NCBI GenBank assembly: GCA_013362315.1
Contig: JABFWL010000201.1
Location: forward strand, 1-49,733
Direction: 5' to 3'
DNA: 49,733 bases
Source of the DNA: Catenulispora sp.
Lineage (GTDB): Bacteria; Actinomycetota; Actinomycetes; Streptomycetales; Catenulisporaceae
Shown here piece after piece: positions 8,095 to 16,367 of the stretch. Position 1 is the stretch's first letter. Each line of letters begins with the position of its first letter. Below the pieces are notes generated by a model that worked only from the letters and a program-made list of their open reading frames with translations, did not search any database and was not told where the DNA came from. Position numbers and translations under genes: made by a program.

Positions 8095-8114
8095 GGGCCG
8101 CGAAGCCGCGGCCC
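8095..8114 (+). terminator. Terminator-like hairpin
   Basis: A perfect 8-bp stem, GGGCCGCG (8095-8102) with CGCGGCCC (8107-8114), encloses the tetraloop AAGC. It lies 16 bp after the hydrolase stop. The rest of the 162-bp gap to the convergent LysR gene shows nothing else that I recognise. Confidence 0.6.
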
Positions 8115-8241
8115 ACAAACGCCGAGAGGGCGGCGGTCCCAGCCCCGTCTACTGCCGTCCTCTCGGCTCCGTCATCGCGCATGGGCTTTCGGATCAGTCA
8201 AACGACGCTGACTCGCCGAAAGAACCGCCGGCTTCGCCAGT

Positions 8242-9192
8242 TCAAAGGCTTTCCTGGTCGGCGTCCGGCAGCCAGTCTTTCCCCGGTCGGTATTCCAGCC
8301 ACCGGCTGCTTCCGCCCGCGTCGGCGAACGCACGCAGCAGCGGCTCCACCCCTGGATGCGGGTCGGCTCCACGCCAGAGCACAGACCACGCGTACAGCGG
8401 CGTGGGACCGACCAGTGGTACGCACCGTACGCGGGCCCGGTCTGGCAACTCGATGTCGGCAGGAAGCAGTCCGAACCGGTCGGAGTCGGCCGCGATCTGG
8501 TCGAGGAAGTTGTCGAGGCCGAGATTCGCCGGGCTCGATGCGGTCGTGATGCCGAAGGCCTCAGCGAAACGCTGGTAGAAATCCAGGCGTTCCAGGGCCG
8601 CCGGGCACCACAGGATGCTCGTGCGGAGTTCGCTCGGGCGGACCTCGGAGCGAGTCGCCAGCGGGTGCTCCGCGCCGATCACGAGATCCACCGGCTCCAG
8701 GCGTACCAGGCGATGAGTGAGGCCGGCCGCCGTGGACGGCGTGTCGCTGAGCCGGTGGAGGCGGCCGAAGCCGACATCGGTCGCGGCACGGTCCAGCGCC
8801 TCGGTCACACTCGGCAAGTCGCGGCCGGGTCCGGCTTCCACCGGCAGGTCCGGGACGCGGTCCAGGGCCTGCCGCAGTGTCCGCATCGGCGCGAACAGGT
8901 GCCCGAAGTAGTCGATGCGCAGCGGCCGGGCCACGTGCCGGGCCGCCGCCACCGCCCGGTCGCCGGCGGCGACGGCCTGGCGTGCCGGTTCCAGGAAGCG
9001 GTGGCCGGCCTCGGTCAGCTCGACGGTGTGGCCGCCGCGCAGGAACAGCTGGACGCCCAGTTCGCTTTCCAGTCGCGCGATGCGCTTGGACAGTGCCTGC
9101 TGGCTCAGCGACAGGTCGTCGGCGGCCTGTCCGAAATGGAGCCGGCCGGCCGCCGCGAGGAAGGCGCGTACCTGGGCGAGGTCAAGATCCAC
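8242..9192 (-). CDS. LysR family transcriptional regulator
   Basis: This is a 316-residue LysR-type protein with an N-terminal winged HTH (residues 1-60; FGQAADDLSLSQQALSKRIARLESELGVQLFLR) and a periplasmic-binding-fold effector domain. Length is typical. It is divergent from the MDR oxidoreductase gene at 9333. The 140-bp region between them has two 16-bp dyads spaced 20 bp apart (9217-9252), so it very likely controls the MDR/SnoaL operon and itself. The inducer is unknown. Confidence 0.92.
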   Translation of the reverse strand: MDLDLAQVRAFLAAAGRLHFGQAADDLSLSQQALSKRIARLESELGVQLFLRGGHTVELTEAGHRFLEPARQAVAAGDRAVAAARHVARPLRIDYFGHLFAPMRTLRQALDRVPDLPVEAGPGRDLPSVTEALDRAATDVGFGRLHRLSDTPSTAAGLTHRLVRLEPVDLVIGAEHPLATRSEVRPSELRTSILWCPAALERLDFYQRFAEAFGITTASSPANLGLDNFLDQIAADSDRFGLLPADIELPDRARVRCVPLVGPTPLYAWSVLWRGADPHPGVEPLLRAFADAGGSSRWLEYRPGKDWLPDADQESL

Positions 9193-9216
9193 GGCTTCTA
9201 CCTTGGCGGACCACCG

Positions 9217-9252
9217 ACGGTTGTCAAACCGTCCTTCCGGTTGTTGGACCGT
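9217..9252. promoter_or_regulatory. Paired LysR-type operator
   Basis: Site 1 is ACGGTT-GTCA-AACCGT (9217-9232), a perfect dyad. Site 2 is CCGGTT-GTTG-GACCGT (9237-9252), an imperfect copy. The start-to-start distance is exactly 20 bp, two helical turns, which places both sites on one face of the DNA. This fits cooperative LysR tetramer binding. Confidence 0.65.
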
Positions 9253-9332
9253 GCCGGGCCGGCGGCGGTTCTCTTGATCTCGGAGCCGGACGCCGCGAGG
9301 GAGCGCCGGCGCAGGAGAGGGAGGGAACAGCC

Positions 9333-10253
9333 ATGAAAGCCATGACCGCCACCTGGAACGCCACAGTGCCCGTCGAGCTCGCCGACGTCGAGGAGCCGCG
9401 GCTGCGTCCCGAAGAGGCGCTGGTCAAGGTCGAGGCCTACTCCGTGAACCGGGGTGAGACCTTCCAGCTGGAGGTGCCGCGGCCGCGGTGGCGGCCCGGC
9501 AAGGATGTCGCGGGGCTCGTGGTCCAGGCCGCCGCCGACGGCACCGGCCCCGCTGTGGGCCGGCGGGTCGTGGGGCATCCGCCGCAGGGCGGCTGGGCCG
9601 AGTACGTCGCGGTGCCCACGCACTCGCTGGCCGAGCTGCCGGACGCGGTGGACGCCGTGACGGCGGCGGCGCTGCCGCTGGCCGGCCTGACCGCGCTGCG
9701 GCTGCTGCGGGTGGTGGGCGAGGCGGCGGGTCGCAGGATCCTGATCACGGGCGCCTCCGGCGGCGTCGGCCACTACTTCGTCGAGCTGGCCGCCGCGGCC
9801 GGAGCCCGGATCACCGCGGTGTCCGGCTCGGCCGAGCGCGGTCGGCGGCTGACCGAGCTGGGAGCGTTCGAGGTGGTCCACGACCTGGCCGAGGCTGTCG
9901 GCCCGTTCGAGGTCGCGCTGGAGAGCACCGGCGGGGCGAACCTGCCGGCGGCGCTGGCCAAGGTCGCCCGCCGGGGCCGGCTGGTGTGGTTCGGCCAGGC
10001 CAGCCGGGAACCCGTGACGCTCGACTTCTTCGACTTCTTCGCCGGTCCGGAATCGGCCACCATCCGCCACTTCCACTACGCCGACTCGGACACCTCCTAC
10101 GGCGAGGATCTGGCCACCCTGGTGCGGCTGGTCGCCGCCGGGCGGCTGCACCCGGAGATCGGCCTGGTGGCCGACTGGGCCGAGACCGCCGATGTCCTGG
10201 ACCGGCTGCGGGGCCGCGGCATCCGCGGAAACGCCGTCCTCACCGTCGCCTGA
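9333..10253 (+). CDS. Quinone oxidoreductase-like MDR family enzyme
   Basis: This 306-residue medium-chain dehydrogenase/reductase has a GroES-like N-terminal domain and a Rossmann domain with the NADPH-binding GASGGVGHYFVE motif. The structural and catalytic zinc cysteines are absent, so it is a zinc-free reductase of the QOR/enoyl-reductase type. It probably reduces quinones or enones with NADPH. The ATG at 9333 follows a GAGGGA ribosome site. It is followed after 37 bp by the SnoaL-like gene. It is probably activated or repressed by the divergent LysR protein through the paired dyads. Confidence 0.88.
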   Translation: MKAMTATWNATVPVELADVEEPRLRPEEALVKVEAYSVNRGETFQLEVPRPRWRPGKDVAGLVVQAAADGTGPAVGRRVVGHPPQGGWAEYVAVPTHSLAELPDAVDAVTAAALPLAGLTALRLLRVVGEAAGRRILITGASGGVGHYFVELAAAAGARITAVSGSAERGRRLTELGAFEVVHDLAEAVGPFEVALESTGGANLPAALAKVARRGRLVWFGQASREPVTLDFFDFFAGPESATIRHFHYADSDTSYGEDLATLVRLVAAGRLHPEIGLVADWAETADVLDRLRGRGIRGNAVLTVA

Positions 10254-10290
10254 CGGCCGTACAGATCGAATCATCACGAAGGAGCACACA

Positions 10291-10698
10291 ATGAGCACCG
10301 TCACCGACCCGAAGGCAGTCGTCGTCCGCTACGTCGAAGCGGTCCGCGACGGCGACGCCGAGGTGATCTTCGACAGCTTCGCCGAGGACGCCACCTGGCT
10401 GTACCCGGGGAACCTGCCGATCTCCGGGCTCTGGGAGAGCCGCGACGCCATCATCAACGACTTCCTCGGCGGTATGGGCCGCTACCTCGACACGTCCGCG
10501 CCCATAGTCATCGAGCTGGTCAACGCCTTCGCCGACGGGGAGCAAGTGCTCGCCGAGTGGACGTCGAAAGCGACCGCCGCCAACGGCACGGCCTACGACA
10601 ACCGCTGCGCGGGGGTCTTCACCGTCAAGGACGGAAAGATCACCTCGGTGGTGGAGTACGCGGACACCCACCACGTGGCCGCGACGCTGTTCGCTTAA
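10291..10698 (+). CDS. SnoaL-like / NTF2-fold protein
   Basis: This 135-residue protein has the NTF2/SnoaL cone fold signature: VVRYVEAVRDGDAEVIFDSFAEDATW at the start, then IVIELVNAFADGEQVLAEW and CAGVFTVKDGKITSVVEYAD. Members act as ketosteroid-isomerase-like enzymes, polyketide cyclases or small binding proteins. The ATG at 10291 is preceded by AAGGAG (10279-10284). The downstream position to the MDR reductase suggests a joint role in converting a small aromatic or enone compound. The exact reaction is unknown. Confidence 0.85.
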   Translation: MSTVTDPKAVVVRYVEAVRDGDAEVIFDSFAEDATWLYPGNLPISGLWESRDAIINDFLGGMGRYLDTSAPIVIELVNAFADGEQVLAEWTSKATAANGTAYDNRCAGVFTVKDGKITSVVEYADTHHVAATLFA

Positions 10699-10972
10699 GG
10701 CACCGTCCTGCTGATCCGCGAGGCCATAGGTTTCTGACTCCCGGCGACCGGCGGGTTCTTCATCCCGGTCCGCGTTTTCCGGGGCGAATCAGGCAAAGTA
10801 TTTCAAACAGTCTTCGTGGAAATCCATCGCCGGATTTGCGGCTGTCTGATGCGGAAATGGATCAGCCCCCGCCACGAAACCAGTGTTCTCCGAACACATG
10901 GTGGCAATGCATTTCAGCTCCACGCGGCCGCGAGCCGCGCGGCTGCCGAGCCGCTCGGGTACCGTACCGTCC
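10699..10972. other. 274-bp intergenic region with one dyad
   Basis: No gene is seen. The centre (about 10795-10860) is AT-richer than its surroundings and probably contains the promoter for the gene at 10973. A perfect dyad GTGTTC-TCC-GAACAC lies at 10883-10897, 76 bp before that start. No clear terminator for the SnoaL gene was found. Confidence 0.4.
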
Positions 10973-12397
10973 ATGCTCGATACCTGGCACGGCACTGACG
11001 CGGCCGACCGCTTCGATCTGACCGCGCTGCCCTGGTGGCGCGTCTGCCGGGTGGACGCCGTCGCTCCCGGGGAGGGGCCGGTCCAGGACTTCATCGACGA
11101 CCTGGGCAAAGCCTTCGCCGGCCAGGGCCACGAGGTCGGCCGGCCGCGCTCGGTCGCCGGCGCCGGCCGCCGCGTCGAGCTGGACGTGCTGCTGGTCCAC
11201 ATCCCGGTGCCGCCCGGCCCCGGCACCCTGCTGGACCGGGTCCAGGAGCAGTACCCGCCGCTGATGGTGAACCTGCGCCGCAGCGGCGACGTGCGCGGCG
11301 GAGTGCGGAACCTGGTCGGGGTGTTCGAGGTCGACGAACCGCTGGCCGGCGCCAAACACTTAGAGGTCGTGCAACTGGCCCGGGTGCTGATGGCGCGAGT
11401 CGGGGCGCCGAAGACGTTGTTCCTGTATCCGGATCCGCAGACCGGCCAGATACTCGAGGCGACGCTGTGCACCATGGAGGGCGGCCATCCGTCCGTCACC
11501 ACGGACATCGTCGCCGACATCCGGGACCGGCTGGTCGCCGCGGCCTGCGCCACCGAGGTCAACGACCGGCTGGACCAAGTGCCGGACGCGGTACAGCCGA
11601 CCGCCTTCGACGCCGCGCGCTCGCCGCGGGTGCTCGCCGCGGCCGGGCGCCGTATGGGCCGGCTCGGGCTGCTGCCGCCACCGCACCGGGTCACGGACTA
11701 TGTCTCGGTCAGCATGGCCGCCGCCTACCAGCGCTACCTCGGGATAAAGGGGTTCAGCGAGGGCATGATGTTCGTCTACGACCCGGACCTGCAGGCGCTG
11801 GTGGTCACCGCGTCGGGCAGCTTCGAGGTCGACAAGCGCGACCTGAAACCCGAGGACGTCGTCGTGGTCGACCACCAGCTCGACGGCGGCCGGCTGCGGG
11901 TGCTGTCGGTGGCCGGGGCCGGCGTGAAGGGCCCGTCGGTCGAGGCCTGGGAAGTCTGCTCGCTGATGGCCGCCGCCCCGAAGATCCGGGTCAGCAAGGA
12001 CGCGAGCGGCATCTGGCGCCCCGACCCGGACGGCACGGTGGAGGTGCCCGCGGTGCGCGGCGGACTGCACGCGCACGTCGGCGTGGACGAGGCCGACGAG
12101 ACGCTGATCGAGAGCATAGCCCCGGACCGCGCCGCCTACCCCTACGGCTTCGGCTGCGGAACCGACCTGATGGTGGACGTCGCCGCCGCCACCGTGCGGC
12201 GCTCGCAGGCGATCAACGACGCCGCCGACTCCCGCTCCTACGTCCGGTGGCCGATGCTGTACCACGGCGAGATGGCGCTGGAGCTGTGGACGCCGGACGT
12301 GCCGGACGAGCCGCTCACCGGCCTGCTCGACCTCTTCGACCCGGCCGGGCGCGCGGCCATCGCGTTCCGGACCGACAACGTGGACCAACCGGTGTAG
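10973..12397 (+). CDS. Conserved-looking protein of unknown function
   Basis: This is a 474-residue soluble protein that I do not recognise. I chose ATG 10973 because coding-like codon use starts there. A GTG 90 bp upstream would add an Arg/Ser-rich stretch that looks non-coding. There is no signal peptide, membrane helix, P-loop or HTH. Visible features are a mixed alpha/beta N-terminal half (LDVLLVHIPVPPGPG, LMVNLRRSGDV), a middle region with YQRYLGIKGFSEGMMFVYDPD, and a C-terminal region with DRAAYPYGFGCGTDLMVDVAAA and LYHGEMALELWTP. It has three or four cysteines, none in a CxxC motif. The 4-bp gap to the SDR gene implies co-translation, so it may act in the same pathway. Confidence 0.75.
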   Translation: MLDTWHGTDAADRFDLTALPWWRVCRVDAVAPGEGPVQDFIDDLGKAFAGQGHEVGRPRSVAGAGRRVELDVLLVHIPVPPGPGTLLDRVQEQYPPLMVNLRRSGDVRGGVRNLVGVFEVDEPLAGAKHLEVVQLARVLMARVGAPKTLFLYPDPQTGQILEATLCTMEGGHPSVTTDIVADIRDRLVAAACATEVNDRLDQVPDAVQPTAFDAARSPRVLAAAGRRMGRLGLLPPPHRVTDYVSVSMAAAYQRYLGIKGFSEGMMFVYDPDLQALVVTASGSFEVDKRDLKPEDVVVVDHQLDGGRLRVLSVAGAGVKGPSVEAWEVCSLMAAAPKIRVSKDASGIWRPDPDGTVEVPAVRGGLHAHVGVDEADETLIESIAPDRAAYPYGFGCGTDLMVDVAAATVRRSQAINDAADSRSYVRWPMLYHGEMALELWTPDVPDEPLTGLLDLFDPAGRAAIAFRTDNVDQPV

Positions 12398-12401
12398 GAC
12401 G

Positions 12402-13169
12402 ATGAAGCAGACGTATAACAGAGCTCTTGTCACCGGCGCCTCCTCCGGCTTCGGTGAGCAATTCGCGCGGCAGCTCTCCGCGCGCGGCGCGGCGCTGGTC
12501 CTGGTGGCCCGGCGCGGGGACCGGCTGGCGAAGCTGGCGGCCGAACTCGGCACCGAGATCGAGGTACTGCCGGCCGACCTGACCGACGCCGAAGGGCTGG
12601 CCGCGGTGGAAGACCGGCTGCGGGACACCGCCAAGCCGGTCGACCTGCTGATCAACAACGCGGGAGTCGGTACCAGCGGACCCTTCATGCACCTGCCGGC
12701 GCAGGGCGAGGCCGACAAGGTCGCGCTGAACGTCACGGCCCTGATGCGGTTGACGCACGCGGCGCTGCCCCGGATGACCGGGGCCCGGCACGGCGGCGTG
12801 CTGAACGTCTCCTCGATCGCCTCGGTGACGCCGGTGCCGTGGGCCACGACCTACGGCGCGACCAAGGCCTTCGTCACGGCGTTCAGCGAGAACCTGAACC
12901 GCGAGGTGCGCCGCTCCGGCGTGCACGTCACCGCGCTGCTGCCCGGCCCGTCGGCGACCGAGCTGACCGCCGAGGGCTTCGACAACAGGCTGCCGCGGCT
13001 GTTCTGGCAGTCGCCGGAAGCGATCGTGGCGCGCGGCCTGGCGGCGGTGGCGGCCGGCAAGCCGGTCTGCATCACCAGCCGGGCCCTGGCGTTCGCGACC
13101 GTGACCGGCGGCCGGATGCCGCGGGCGCTCCAGTACGTGATCGGCGACCGGCTGATCGGGCGGGGGTAG
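12402..13169 (+). CDS. Short-chain dehydrogenase/reductase (classical SDR)
   Basis: This 255-residue SDR has the nucleotide-binding motif TGASSGFG (residues about 11-18), the NNAG motif, the catalytic Ser in LNVSSIAS and the YGATK catalytic tetrad. An Arg pair after the second strand (VARRGDRL) favours NADP(H). It resembles short-chain acyl or sterol reductases of the DltE/YqjQ type. It starts 4 bp after the unknown 474-residue protein and is probably translated with it. A strong hairpin (13260-13295) closes the operon. The substrate is unknown. Confidence 0.9.
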   Translation: MKQTYNRALVTGASSGFGEQFARQLSARGAALVLVARRGDRLAKLAAELGTEIEVLPADLTDAEGLAAVEDRLRDTAKPVDLLINNAGVGTSGPFMHLPAQGEADKVALNVTALMRLTHAALPRMTGARHGGVLNVSSIASVTPVPWATTYGATKAFVTAFSENLNREVRRSGVHVTALLPGPSATELTAEGFDNRLPRLFWQSPEAIVARGLAAVAAGKPVCITSRALAFATVTGGRMPRALQYVIGDRLIGRG

Positions 13170-13259
13170 CGACCGCGCGGCCGACCGGCGGAGGTCGCGG
13201 CGGCCCCTTCGGTGTCTCTGTCCGCCTCAGGCGGGACCGGCAACGCCGACCAGGTGTAC

Positions 13260-13295
13260 GACGGGGCGCGGAACCTCCCGGTTCCGCGCCCCGTC
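13260..13295. terminator. Bidirectional terminator hairpin
   Basis: A perfect 16-bp stem (GACGGGGCGCGGAACC, 13260-13275, and its complement, 13280-13295) encloses a TCCC loop and is followed by TTGAT. It separates the SDR gene from the convergent penicillin-binding protein gene. Confidence 0.8.
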
Positions 13296-13315
13296 TTGAT
13301 CGTTCCGGTGGGCCG

Positions 13316-15529
13316 CTACTGCTGTCCGCCCAGCAGCCCGCCCAGGAAGCCTCCGCCCGGTCCGTTCTGGCCACCCGGACCATTCGGTGGGCCGGTCGGG
13401 GGCGGGGTGTTCTGGATCGGCGCGGGGATTTCGCCGGACAGCTCGGGCACCGAGAAGGCGGGCACCGAGACTCCGGCCAGCGCGCCCTTGACCGCCTGGC
13501 CCCAGATCGGCGCGGCCAGGCAGCCGCCGCAGACCTTGGGATAGTTCGTGCCGTGGATCTTCACGTTCACCAGGCCCTTGTCGTTGGGCTTGGGCGAGAC
13601 GATGCCGACCCACACCGCGGCGGCCAGGTTCGGGGTGTAGCCGTCGAACCAGGTCATCAGCCGGCTGTCGTTGGTGCCGGTCTTGCCCGCCGCGGGCCCG
13701 GTGTAGGTCTCCCGGATCTTCGCCGCGGTGCCCTGGCTGACCACGCCCTGCAGCATCCCGGTGAGCTGGTCGGTAAGCGTGGGGTCGATGGTCTGGTGAC
13801 AGTCCGGGGTGGCCACCGGGTACTGCTTGCCGGAGGTGTCGGTGATCGCGCTGATCGCGGTCGGCTTGCAGTACATGCCACGCGCGGCGAAGGTGGCGTA
13901 GGCGTTGGCCATCGCGATCGGCGTCACCTGGTTGGCGCCCAGGGTGAAGGAGCCGTACTGCTCCAGCGGCTTGCCGGTGCCGTTGTCGCTGTCGATGGTG
14001 ACGCCGGCCGCGGCGGCCAGCCGGGCCGGCTCGCAGATCCCGGTCAGCTCCTGCAGCTTGATGAAGTAGTTGTTGACCGAGTGCCACAGGGCGCTGGTCA
14101 TGGTCTGCGGACCGGCCTCCTCGTCGGTCTCGTCGGTCGGCTGCCAGTGGGTGTCCTGGGTGGTGCCCTTGGGGTTGTCGCAGACCGTGAACTTGGTCTG
14201 GGTCTCGTCGATCTTGGCCGGCAGGTTCTGGACGTAGTCGGGCGTCAGGCCCTTCTCCAGGCCGGCCATCGCCACGAACGACTTGAAGGTGGAGCCGGCC
14301 TGGTAGCCGTTGCCGCCGCCGTGCGTGGGGTCGGCGGCCAGGTTCAGGTAGGTCTGGCCCTCGCCGGTGCCCATGTCCCGGCTCTGCGCCATGGCCTTGA
14401 TCCGGCCGGTGCCCGGTTCGATCATCGCGATCGCGGCGCCGGGGATGTCGGTCGGCGAGACGTTGTTCTTGATCGCGGTCTCGGCCGCCTTCTCCATCTT
14501 CGGGTCCATCGTGGTGCGGATGGTCAGCCCGCCGCGGTTGAAGAAGGCCGCGCGGTCGGCCTTGGTCTTGCCGTAGATCGGGTTGTTCAGGATCTCCTGC
14601 TCGATGTACTCGCAGAAGAACGCCGAGCTGCCGACGGCGTAGATGCAGCCGGAGTGCTGCGGCGTGACCTTCAGGGCCAGCGGCGTCTTCTTGAAGTCCT
14701 CGGCCTGCTGCTGGGTGATGTAGTGCACGGTCGGGTCGGCCATCCGGTCCAGCACCGTGTTGCGCCGGTCGGTGGCGGCCTGCGGGTGCTTGGCCGGGTC
14801 GTAGGCGACCGGGTTCTTCAGCATCCCGATCAGGGTCGCGGCCTGCGGGACGGTCAGCTGTGCGGCGTGCACCCCGAACCAGCGGTCGGCGGCGGCCTCG
14901 ATGCCCGAGACGTTCTCCGCGAACGGCACCAGGTTCAGGTAGCGCTCCAGGATCTCGTTCTTGGAGAACTTCTTCTCCACCGCGATGGCGTATTTGAGCT
15001 CGCGCAGCTTGCGGGCCATGGAGTTGCCGGTGGCGTCGGCGTACTTCGCCTTGTCGTTGCCGGCCTCCAGCACCAGCACGTTCTTCACGTACTGCTGGGA
15101 GATGGACGAGCCGCCCTGGTTGGCGCCGGACAGGTCGGCGAAGAAGGCCCGGAAGGTGCCCTTGAGGTCGATGCCGCCGTGCTCGAAGAACCGGGAGTCC
15201 TCGGTGGCCACCAGCGCCTGCCACACGTTCGGGCTGATGGCGTCGAACGGCACGATGACCCGGTTGCCGAAGTCGCCCCAGACGGTGGCGATCACCGAGC
15301 CGTCCGCGGCCAGGATCTGCGAGCGCTGCGGCAGGTCCGGGGTCTTCAGGTCGTCCGGGATGTCCTCGAAGTGGTCCGAGGCGCTCTTGGCGGCCAGGCC
15401 CGCGGTGCCGACGAAGGGCAGCGCCATCCCGGCCACCAGCACGCCGCCCAGAGCACTGATCATCAGCAGGCCGAACAGCGCGCGCATGGGTCGGCTGCCG
15501 CGCAGGGGCCGGGGCGGGTGCGAAGCCAT
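13316..15529 (-). CDS. ponA2: Class A penicillin-binding protein (transglycosylase/transpeptidase)
   Basis: This 737-residue bifunctional cell-wall synthase has a short basic cytoplasmic N-terminus and a membrane anchor (about 15-45). The GT51 transglycosylase domain has catalytic Glu110 in EDSRFFEHGGID. The transpeptidase domain has SxxK at Ser413-Lys416 (GSTFKS), SVN at 484-486 and KTGT at 616-619. A Pro/Gly-rich tail (about 700-737) follows. It polymerises lipid II and cross-links peptidoglycan outside the membrane. Several extracytoplasmic cysteines could form disulfides. It is divergent from wblA, as ponA2 is from whiB4 in Mycobacterium tuberculosis, so I call it the PonA2-type enzyme of this locus. 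No PASTA domain is visible. Confidence 0.9.
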   Translation of the reverse strand: MASHPPRPLRGSRPMRALFGLLMISALGGVLVAGMALPFVGTAGLAAKSASDHFEDIPDDLKTPDLPQRSQILAADGSVIATVWGDFGNRVIVPFDAISPNVWQALVATEDSRFFEHGGIDLKGTFRAFFADLSGANQGGSSISQQYVKNVLVLEAGNDKAKYADATGNSMARKLRELKYAIAVEKKFSKNEILERYLNLVPFAENVSGIEAAADRWFGVHAAQLTVPQAATLIGMLKNPVAYDPAKHPQAATDRRNTVLDRMADPTVHYITQQQAEDFKKTPLALKVTPQHSGCIYAVGSSAFFCEYIEQEILNNPIYGKTKADRAAFFNRGGLTIRTTMDPKMEKAAETAIKNNVSPTDIPGAAIAMIEPGTGRIKAMAQSRDMGTGEGQTYLNLAADPTHGGGNGYQAGSTFKSFVAMAGLEKGLTPDYVQNLPAKIDETQTKFTVCDNPKGTTQDTHWQPTDETDEEAGPQTMTSALWHSVNNYFIKLQELTGICEPARLAAAAGVTIDSDNGTGKPLEQYGSFTLGANQVTPIAMANAYATFAARGMYCKPTAISAITDTSGKQYPVATPDCHQTIDPTLTDQLTGMLQGVVSQGTAAKIRETYTGPAAGKTGTNDSRLMTWFDGYTPNLAAAVWVGIVSPKPNDKGLVNVKIHGTNYPKVCGGCLAAPIWGQAVKGALAGVSVPAFSVPELSGEIPAPIQNTPPPTGPPNGPGGQNGPGGGFLGGLLGGQQ

Positions 15530-15901
15530 GGGGGACAGACTACGGCGTGATTCTGTGACGGGGCGGCCGGGTGGCGAAGCTGGGCGGTGCGTGGGTGCGC
15601 GACTCCGCCCGGCGCGTCTATCGGTACTGCTTCCGATACCGGTACGGGTACTGCTGCCGCAAGTCTGGCGATCTAGTCACAAAGGACCATAGGAATTGAG
15701 TACATCGGGGACTGTTGCGTCCTCGGGATCTTCCGTATTGTGCTGTTTGGCTGCCGAGACGTTCCTTCCACCAGGGCAGACGCACTTGCACAGCAGTCAC
15801 ACCGGGCGGTCCGGGTCCGCGGACGGACCGGTGGGGAGGAAGGGCCGCTGTCGGCTCCGCCGTTGGGGGAGCTCGATCTTTGCGAGAGGACGGCACCGGC
15901 G
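15530..15901. promoter_or_regulatory. wblA / ponA2 divergent regulatory region
   Basis: This 372-bp region has no gene. At 15623-15635 and 15647-15659 lies a direct repeat, GGTACTGCTTCCG and GGTACTGCTGCCG, 24 bp apart. The first copy lies in an inverted repeat TATCGG...CCGATA (15619-15624, 15633-15638), and TACCGGTA is at 15637-15644. The rest is GC-rich and may form a long wblA leader. WblA genes of Streptomyces are developmentally controlled (for example by BldD); a specific BldD site is not claimed. Confidence 0.45.
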
Positions 15902-16288
15902 ATGAGCTGGGTTGAGGACTGGACCGTTGTGGCGGCGTGCCGCGGCATGGATCCGGATGAGCTGTTCGTGCAGGGAGCGGCTCAGAACCGGGCCAAGACC
16001 GTGTGCTCCGGGTGCCCGGTGCGCACAGAGTGCCTCGCCGACGCCCTGGACAACCGCGTCGAGTACGGCGTCTGGGGCGGGATGACCGAGCGCGAGCGGC
16101 GGGCGCTGCTACGTCGGCGCCCGGAGGTGCGCTCCTGGCGGCAGTTCCTGGAGTCCGCCAAGGAGAAGTACGAGCGCTCCGGCGAGGTGGTCATCGAGCC
16201 CCGGTTCGCCGCCGCTGCCGCCGCCGCGACCCCGCAGGCGGTGATCCCGCGCCAGCGGGACGAGGCCGGATCGTTCGGGCGGGCCTGA
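15902..16288 (+). CDS. wblA: WhiB-family iron-sulfur regulator WblA (WhiB4 type)
   Basis: This 128-residue protein has four cluster-ligating cysteines: Cys13, Cys35, Cys38 and Cys44 (C-x21-C-x2-C-x5-C). The GVWGG turn (56-60) and a basic C-terminal segment (RERRALLRRRP) for DNA or sigma-factor contact are present. The opening MSWVEDWT and the LFVQGAAQNRAKTVC stretch closely match my recollection of Streptomyces WblA. The ATG at 15902 is chosen because of this match; the frame remains open upstream without family similarity. WblA represses antibiotic and sporulation genes in Streptomyces, and WhiB4 is a redox sensor in mycobacteria. The neighbourhood (PonA2, ArsA pair, RidA, Crp) confirms the subgroup. 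Confidence 0.93.
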   Translation: MSWVEDWTVVAACRGMDPDELFVQGAAQNRAKTVCSGCPVRTECLADALDNRVEYGVWGGMTERERRALLRRRPEVRSWRQFLESAKEKYERSGEVVIEPRFAAAAAAATPQAVIPRQRDEAGSFGRA

Positions 16289-16340
16289 GCCGGGGCTGAT
16301 CCTGAACCGAGACCGAGCTTGAGTCGAGACTGAGCTCGGG

Positions 16341-16367
16341 CCGTCTGGTTCAGCCCGTCTGGTTCAG
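16341..16367. repeat. 14-bp tandem repeat across the MBL stop codon
   Basis: CCGTCTGGTTCAG occurs at 16341-16353 and 16355-16367, followed by a partial CCGTCTCG. The second copy contains the stop codon (complement of TCA, 16364-16366) of the minus-strand gene. The adjoining 16300-16340 is a degenerate GAG/CGAG-rich stretch. Confidence 0.6.

Noticed and set aside
10883-10907. LexA (SOS) box around CGAACACATGG
   Set aside because: The right half does not match GTTCG; the dyad present (GTGTTC-TCC-GAACAC) has the opposite orientation of half-sites.
12839-15550. Very long open frame on the plus strand antisense to the penicillin-binding protein gene
   Set aside because: GC-rich DNA gives long mirror frames. 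The product is Val/Gly/Asp/Arg-rich without motifs, while the minus strand codes a complete PBP.
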